DNA of 64,000 nucleotides from Charina bottae (taxonomy: Eukaryota; Chordata; Lepidosauria; Squamata; Charinaidae): the NCBI GenBank assembly GCA_023362775.1, contig JALMGJ010000060.1:258501-322500 (forward strand). Reading direction: 5' to 3'. Position 1 is the stretch's first letter; every line of letters begins with the position of its first letter. Positions 61,126 through 64,000 of this stretch are shown one piece after another. The notes beneath the pieces are model-generated. The model searched no databases and had not been told where the DNA came from. It worked only from the letters and a program-made list of their open reading frames with translations. The translations under genes and the position numbers were made by a program.

Positions 61126-64000
61126 TTTTTTTGTTGTTCAGTCGTTCAGTCGTGTCCGACTCTTCGTGACCTCATGGACCATAGCACGCCAGGCCTTCCT
61201 GTCCTCCACTGTCTCTCGGAGTTTACTCAAATTCATGTTCATTACATCGGTGATGCTATCTAACCATCTCATCCTCTGCCGTCCCCTTCTCCTTTTGCCC
61301 TCAGTCTTTCCCAGCATCAGGGTCTTTTCCAGTGAGTCCTCTCTTCTCATTAGGTGGCCAAAGTATTTGAGCTTCAGCTTCAGCATCTGTCCTTCCAATG
61401 AGCAGTCAGGGTTGATTTCCTTTAGGATTGACTGGTTTGACCTCCTTGCAGTCCAAGGGACTCTCAAGAGTCTTCTCCAGCACCACAGCTCGAAAGCATC
61501 AATTCTTCGGCGCTCAGCCTTCCTTATGGTCCAACTCTCACAGCCATACATTGCTACTGGAAAAACCATAGCTTTAACTATACGGACCTTTGTCGGCAAG
61601 GTGATGTCTCTGCTTTTTAATATGCTGTCTAGGTTTGCCATAGCTTTCCTTCCAAGGAGCAAGCGTCTTTTAATTTCATGGCTGCAGTCACCGTCTGCGG
61701 TGATCTTGGAGCCCAAGAAAATAAAATCTGTCACTGCTTCCATTTCTTCCCCTTCTATTTGCCAGGAAGTGATGGGACCAGATGCCATGATCTGGGTTTT
61801 TTTAATGTTGAGTTTCAAGCCAGCTTTTGCACTCTCCTCTTTCACCCTCATCAAGAGGCTCTTTAGTTCCTCTTCACTTTCTGCCATTAGGGTGGTATCG
61901 TCTGCATATCTGAGGTTGTTGATATTTTTCCCGGCAATCTTAACTCCAGCTTGTGATTCATCCAGCCCGGCATTTCTCATGATGTACTCTGCATATAAGT
62001 TAAATAAGCAGGGTGATAATATACAGCCTTGTCGTACTCCTTTCCCAATTTTGAACCAGTCGGTTGTTCCATGTCCGGTTCTAACTGTTGCTTCTTGACC
62101 CACATACAGGTTTCTCAGGAGACAGGTAAGGTGGTCTGGTACTCCCATCTCTTTAAGAATTTGCCACAGTTTGTTGTGATCCACACAATCAAAGGCTTTA
62201 GCGTAGTCAATGAAGCAGAAGTAGATGTTTTTCTGGAACTCTCTTGCTTTTTCCATGATCCAGCGAATGTTGGCAATCTGATCTCTAGTTCCTCTGCCTC
62301 TTCGAAACCCAGCTTGCACTTCTGGTAGTTCTCGGTTCACATGCTGCTGAAGCCTAGCTTGTAGGATTTTGAGCATAACCTTGCTGGCATGTGAAATGAG
62401 CGCAATTGTACGGTAGTTTGAACATTCTTTGGCATTGCCCTTCTTTGGAATTGGAACGTAAACTGACCTTTTCCAATCCTGTGGCCACTGTTGAGTTTTC
62501 CAAATTTGTTGGCATATTGAGTGCAGCACTTTAACAGCATCATCTTTTAGGATTTTAAATAGCTCAGCTGGGATACTGTCTTCTCCGCTAGCTTTGTTGT
62601 TAGTAATGCTTCCTAAGGCCCACTTGACTTCACTCTCTAGGATGTCCGGCTCAAGGTCAGTGACCACACCATCGTATTTATCAGGGATATTAAGATCTTT
62701 CTTGTATAGTTCTTCTGTGTATTCTTGCCACCTCTTCTTAATCTCTTCTGCTTCTGTTAGGTCCCTGCCTTTTTTGTCCTTTATCATGCCCATCTTTGCA
62801 CAAAACGTTCCCTTGATATCTCCGATTTTCTTGAAGAGATCTCTAGTCTTCCCCATTCTATTGTTTTCCTCGATTTCTTTGCATTGTTCATTTAAGAAGG
62901 CCTTCTTATCTCTCCTTGCTATTCTCTGGAATTCTGCATTCAGTTGTTTATATCTTTCCCTTTCTCCCTTGCCTTTTGCTTCCCTTCTTTCCTCAGCTAT
63001 TTGTAAAGCCTCATCAGTCAGCCACTTTGCTTTCTTGCATTTCTTTTTCTTTGGGATGGTTTTAGTTGCTGCCTCCTGTACAATGTTACGAACCTCCATC
63101 CATAGTTCTTCAGGCACTCTGTCTACCAGATCTAATCCTTTAAATCTATTCCTCACCTCCACTGTATATTCATAAGGGATATGATTTAGGTCATACCTGA
63201 TTGGTCTAGTGGTTTTCTCTACGTTCTTCAATTTAAGCCTAAATTTTGCGATAAGCAGCTCATGATCTGAGCCACAGTCAGCTCCAGGTCTTGTTTTTGC
63301 TGATTGTATAGAGCTTCTCCATCTTTGGCTGCAAAGTATATAATCAATCTGATTTCGGTATTGACCATCTGGTGATGTCCATGTGTAGAGTCGTCTCTTG
63401 TGTTGTTGGAAAAGAGTGTTTGCTATGACCAGCGTGTTCTCTTGACAAAACTCTATTAGCCTTTGCCCTGCTTCATTTTGTACTCCGAGGCCGAACTTGC
63501 CTGTTATTCCAGTTATTTTTTGACTTCCTACCTTAGCATTCCAGTCCCCTATGATGAAAAGGACATCTTTTTTTGGTGTTAGTTCTAGAAGGTGTTGTAG
63601 GTCTTCATAGAACTGGTCAACTTCAGCTTCTTTGGCATCAGTGGTTGGGGCATAGACTTGGATCACTGTGATGTTGAATGGTTTGCCTTGGATTCGAACT
63701 GAAAGCATTCTGTCGTTTTTGAGGTTGTACCCCAGTACTGCCTTTCCCACTCTTTTATTGACTATGAGAGCTACTCCATTTCTTCTAAGGGATTCTTGCC
63801 CACAGTAGTATATATAATGGTCTCCTGAATTAAATTCGCCCATTCCTGTCCATTTTAGTTCGCTGATTCCCAAGATGTCGATGTTCAATCTTGTCATCTC
63901 ATGTTTGACCACATCCAGCTTACCTTGATTCATAGTTCTTACATTCCAGGTTCCTATGCAATATTGTTCTTTACAGCATCGGACTTTCCTTCCACTTCCA
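61126..64000 (-). mobile_element. RTE/BovB LINE, copy 5 (cut by right window edge)
   Basis: Inverted relative to copy 1 and of the same subfamily. The 3' tail (about 61126-61140) is GAACAACA followed by an A-run, different from the pure AAC tail of copy 1, so the two are independent insertions and not one duplicated block. The 5' end is outside the window. Confidence 0.95.
61138..64000 (-). CDS. BovB endonuclease-reverse transcriptase polyprotein, open to the window edge
   Basis: The open frame starts beyond the right edge: before the first Met (63931-63933) it reads KEQYCIGTWNVRT, the start of the apurinic-type endonuclease. It continues ISELKWTGMGEFN, IGDWNAKVGS and GSDHELLIAK. RT: motif A FIDYAKAFDCVDHNKLW (complete), motif B VRQGC, motif C YADD. 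No stop or frameshift in the visible 954 codons, which makes it the best-preserved autonomous-type ORF in the window. Versus copy 1: Gln for Arg after EVD, Gly for Arg in DLFKKIxDIKG, Asn for His in ITNxKASGED, Lys for Arg in IAGxNINN, and three residues present that copy 1 lacks. Whether it is a complete element depends on sequence outside the window. Confidence 0.94.
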   Translation of the reverse strand, partial: GSGRKVRCCKEQYCIGTWNVRTMNQGKLDVVKHEMTRLNIDILGISELKWTGMGEFNSGDHYIYYCGQESLRRNGVALIVNKRVGKAVLGYNLKNDRMLSVRIQGKPFNITVIQVYAPTTDAKEAEVDQFYEDLQHLLELTPKKDVLFIIGDWNAKVGSQKITGITGKFGLGVQNEAGQRLIEFCQENTLVIANTLFQQHKRRLYTWTSPDGQYRNQIDYILCSQRWRSSIQSAKTRPGADCGSDHELLIAKFRLKLKNVEKTTRPIRYDLNHIPYEYTVEVRNRFKGLDLVDRVPEELWMEVRNIVQEAATKTIPKKKKCKKAKWLTDEALQIAEERREAKGKGERERYKQLNAEFQRIARRDKKAFLNEQCKEIEENNRMGKTRDLFKKIGDIKGTFCAKMGMIKDKKGRDLTEAEEIKKRWQEYTEELYKKDLNIPDKYDGVVTDLEPDILESEVKWALGSITNNKASGEDSIPAELFKILKDDAVKVLHSICQQIWKTQQWPQDWKRSVYVPIPKKGNAKECSNYRTIALISHASKVMLKILQARLQQHVNRELPEVQAGFRRGRGTRDQIANIRWIMEKAREFQKNIYFCFIDYAKAFDCVDHNKLWQILKEMGVPDHLTCLLRNLYVGQEATVRTGHGTTDWFKIGKGVRQGCILSPCLFNLYAEYIMRNAGLDESQAGVKIAGKNINNLRYADDTTLMAESEEELKSLLMRVKEESAKAGLKLNIKKTQIMASGPITSWQIEGEEMEAVTDFIFLGSKITADGDCSHEIKRRLLLGRKAMANLDSILKSRDITLPTKVRIVKAMVFPVAMYGCESWTIRKAERRRIDAFELWCWRRLLRVPWTARRSNQSILKEINPDCSLEGQMLKLKLKYFGHLMRREDSLEKTLMLGKTEGKRRRGRQRMRWLDSITDVMNMNLSKLRETVEDRKAWRAMVHEVTKSRTRLND

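Overview
The window looks like non-genic (intergenic or intronic) nuclear DNA of a squamate reptile (snake or lizard). The reasons are the families present: young RTE/BovB LINEs, an L1 with a largely open ORF2, Penelope-like retroelements, L2/CR1-type LINE 3' ends, tRNA-headed SINEs of the Sauria type, palindromic hAT-type MITEs, and long microsatellites. I find no convincing host protein gene, no rRNA or tRNA gene and no CRISPR array. Almost every long reading frame belongs to a retrotransposon or is antisense to one.

Layout. 1-3187: a BovB coding region cut by the left edge, with a second truncated BovB joined to its tail. 3801-5901: an L1-mobilised element with a short ORF and a 17-bp target-site duplication (TSD). 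5960-6309: a DNA-transposon MITE. 7407-7844: a small Penelope-like copy. 8290-9640: a decayed Ty3/gypsy pol. 10300-10972: a solo LTR. 11363-14001: a palindromic MITE, then a Penelope-like copy split by a reverse-strand L1, itself split by a tRNA SINE. 15300-20284: L2 end, ATTTT expansion, SINEs, a longer Penelope-like element with RT and GIY-YIG coding, and a GAAA/GGAA tract. 21919-22552: a second solo LTR of the same family. 24549-25060: MITE and L2 coding remnant. 27045-28841: a MITE interrupted by a GC-rich ORF with a 36-bp coding minisatellite. 30358-32286: a truncated BovB interrupted by a different LINE. 33192-34348: a 75-bp sequence present twice. 38619-41382: a MITE with a perfect TSD, L2 ends and a Penelope-like copy. 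43011-43446: a third solo LTR. 45145-45482: a full-length tRNA SINE. 47676-56240: an L1-type element carrying only a short ORF, interrupted by a nearly full-length BovB pseudogene and a 5'-truncated L1 with an open ORF2. 60754-60981: a hAT-like element. 61126-64000: a reverse-strand BovB almost identical to the one at the left edge.

How the parts relate. The window records layered transposition. TSDs that I could read directly date the layers: Penelope-like, then L1, then SINE at 11.5-14.0 kb; BovB, then an unrelated LINE at 30.4-32.3 kb; an L1-type element, then BovB and L1 at 47.7-56.2 kb. The tail of the GC-rich SINE shares 17 bases with the BovB 3' end, which suggests that BovB machinery moved it. 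The two edge BovB copies differ by about four residues and one 3-codon deletion, so this family was active recently. I could run no searches; family names come from recognising motifs, and element ends come from TSDs where these are given.
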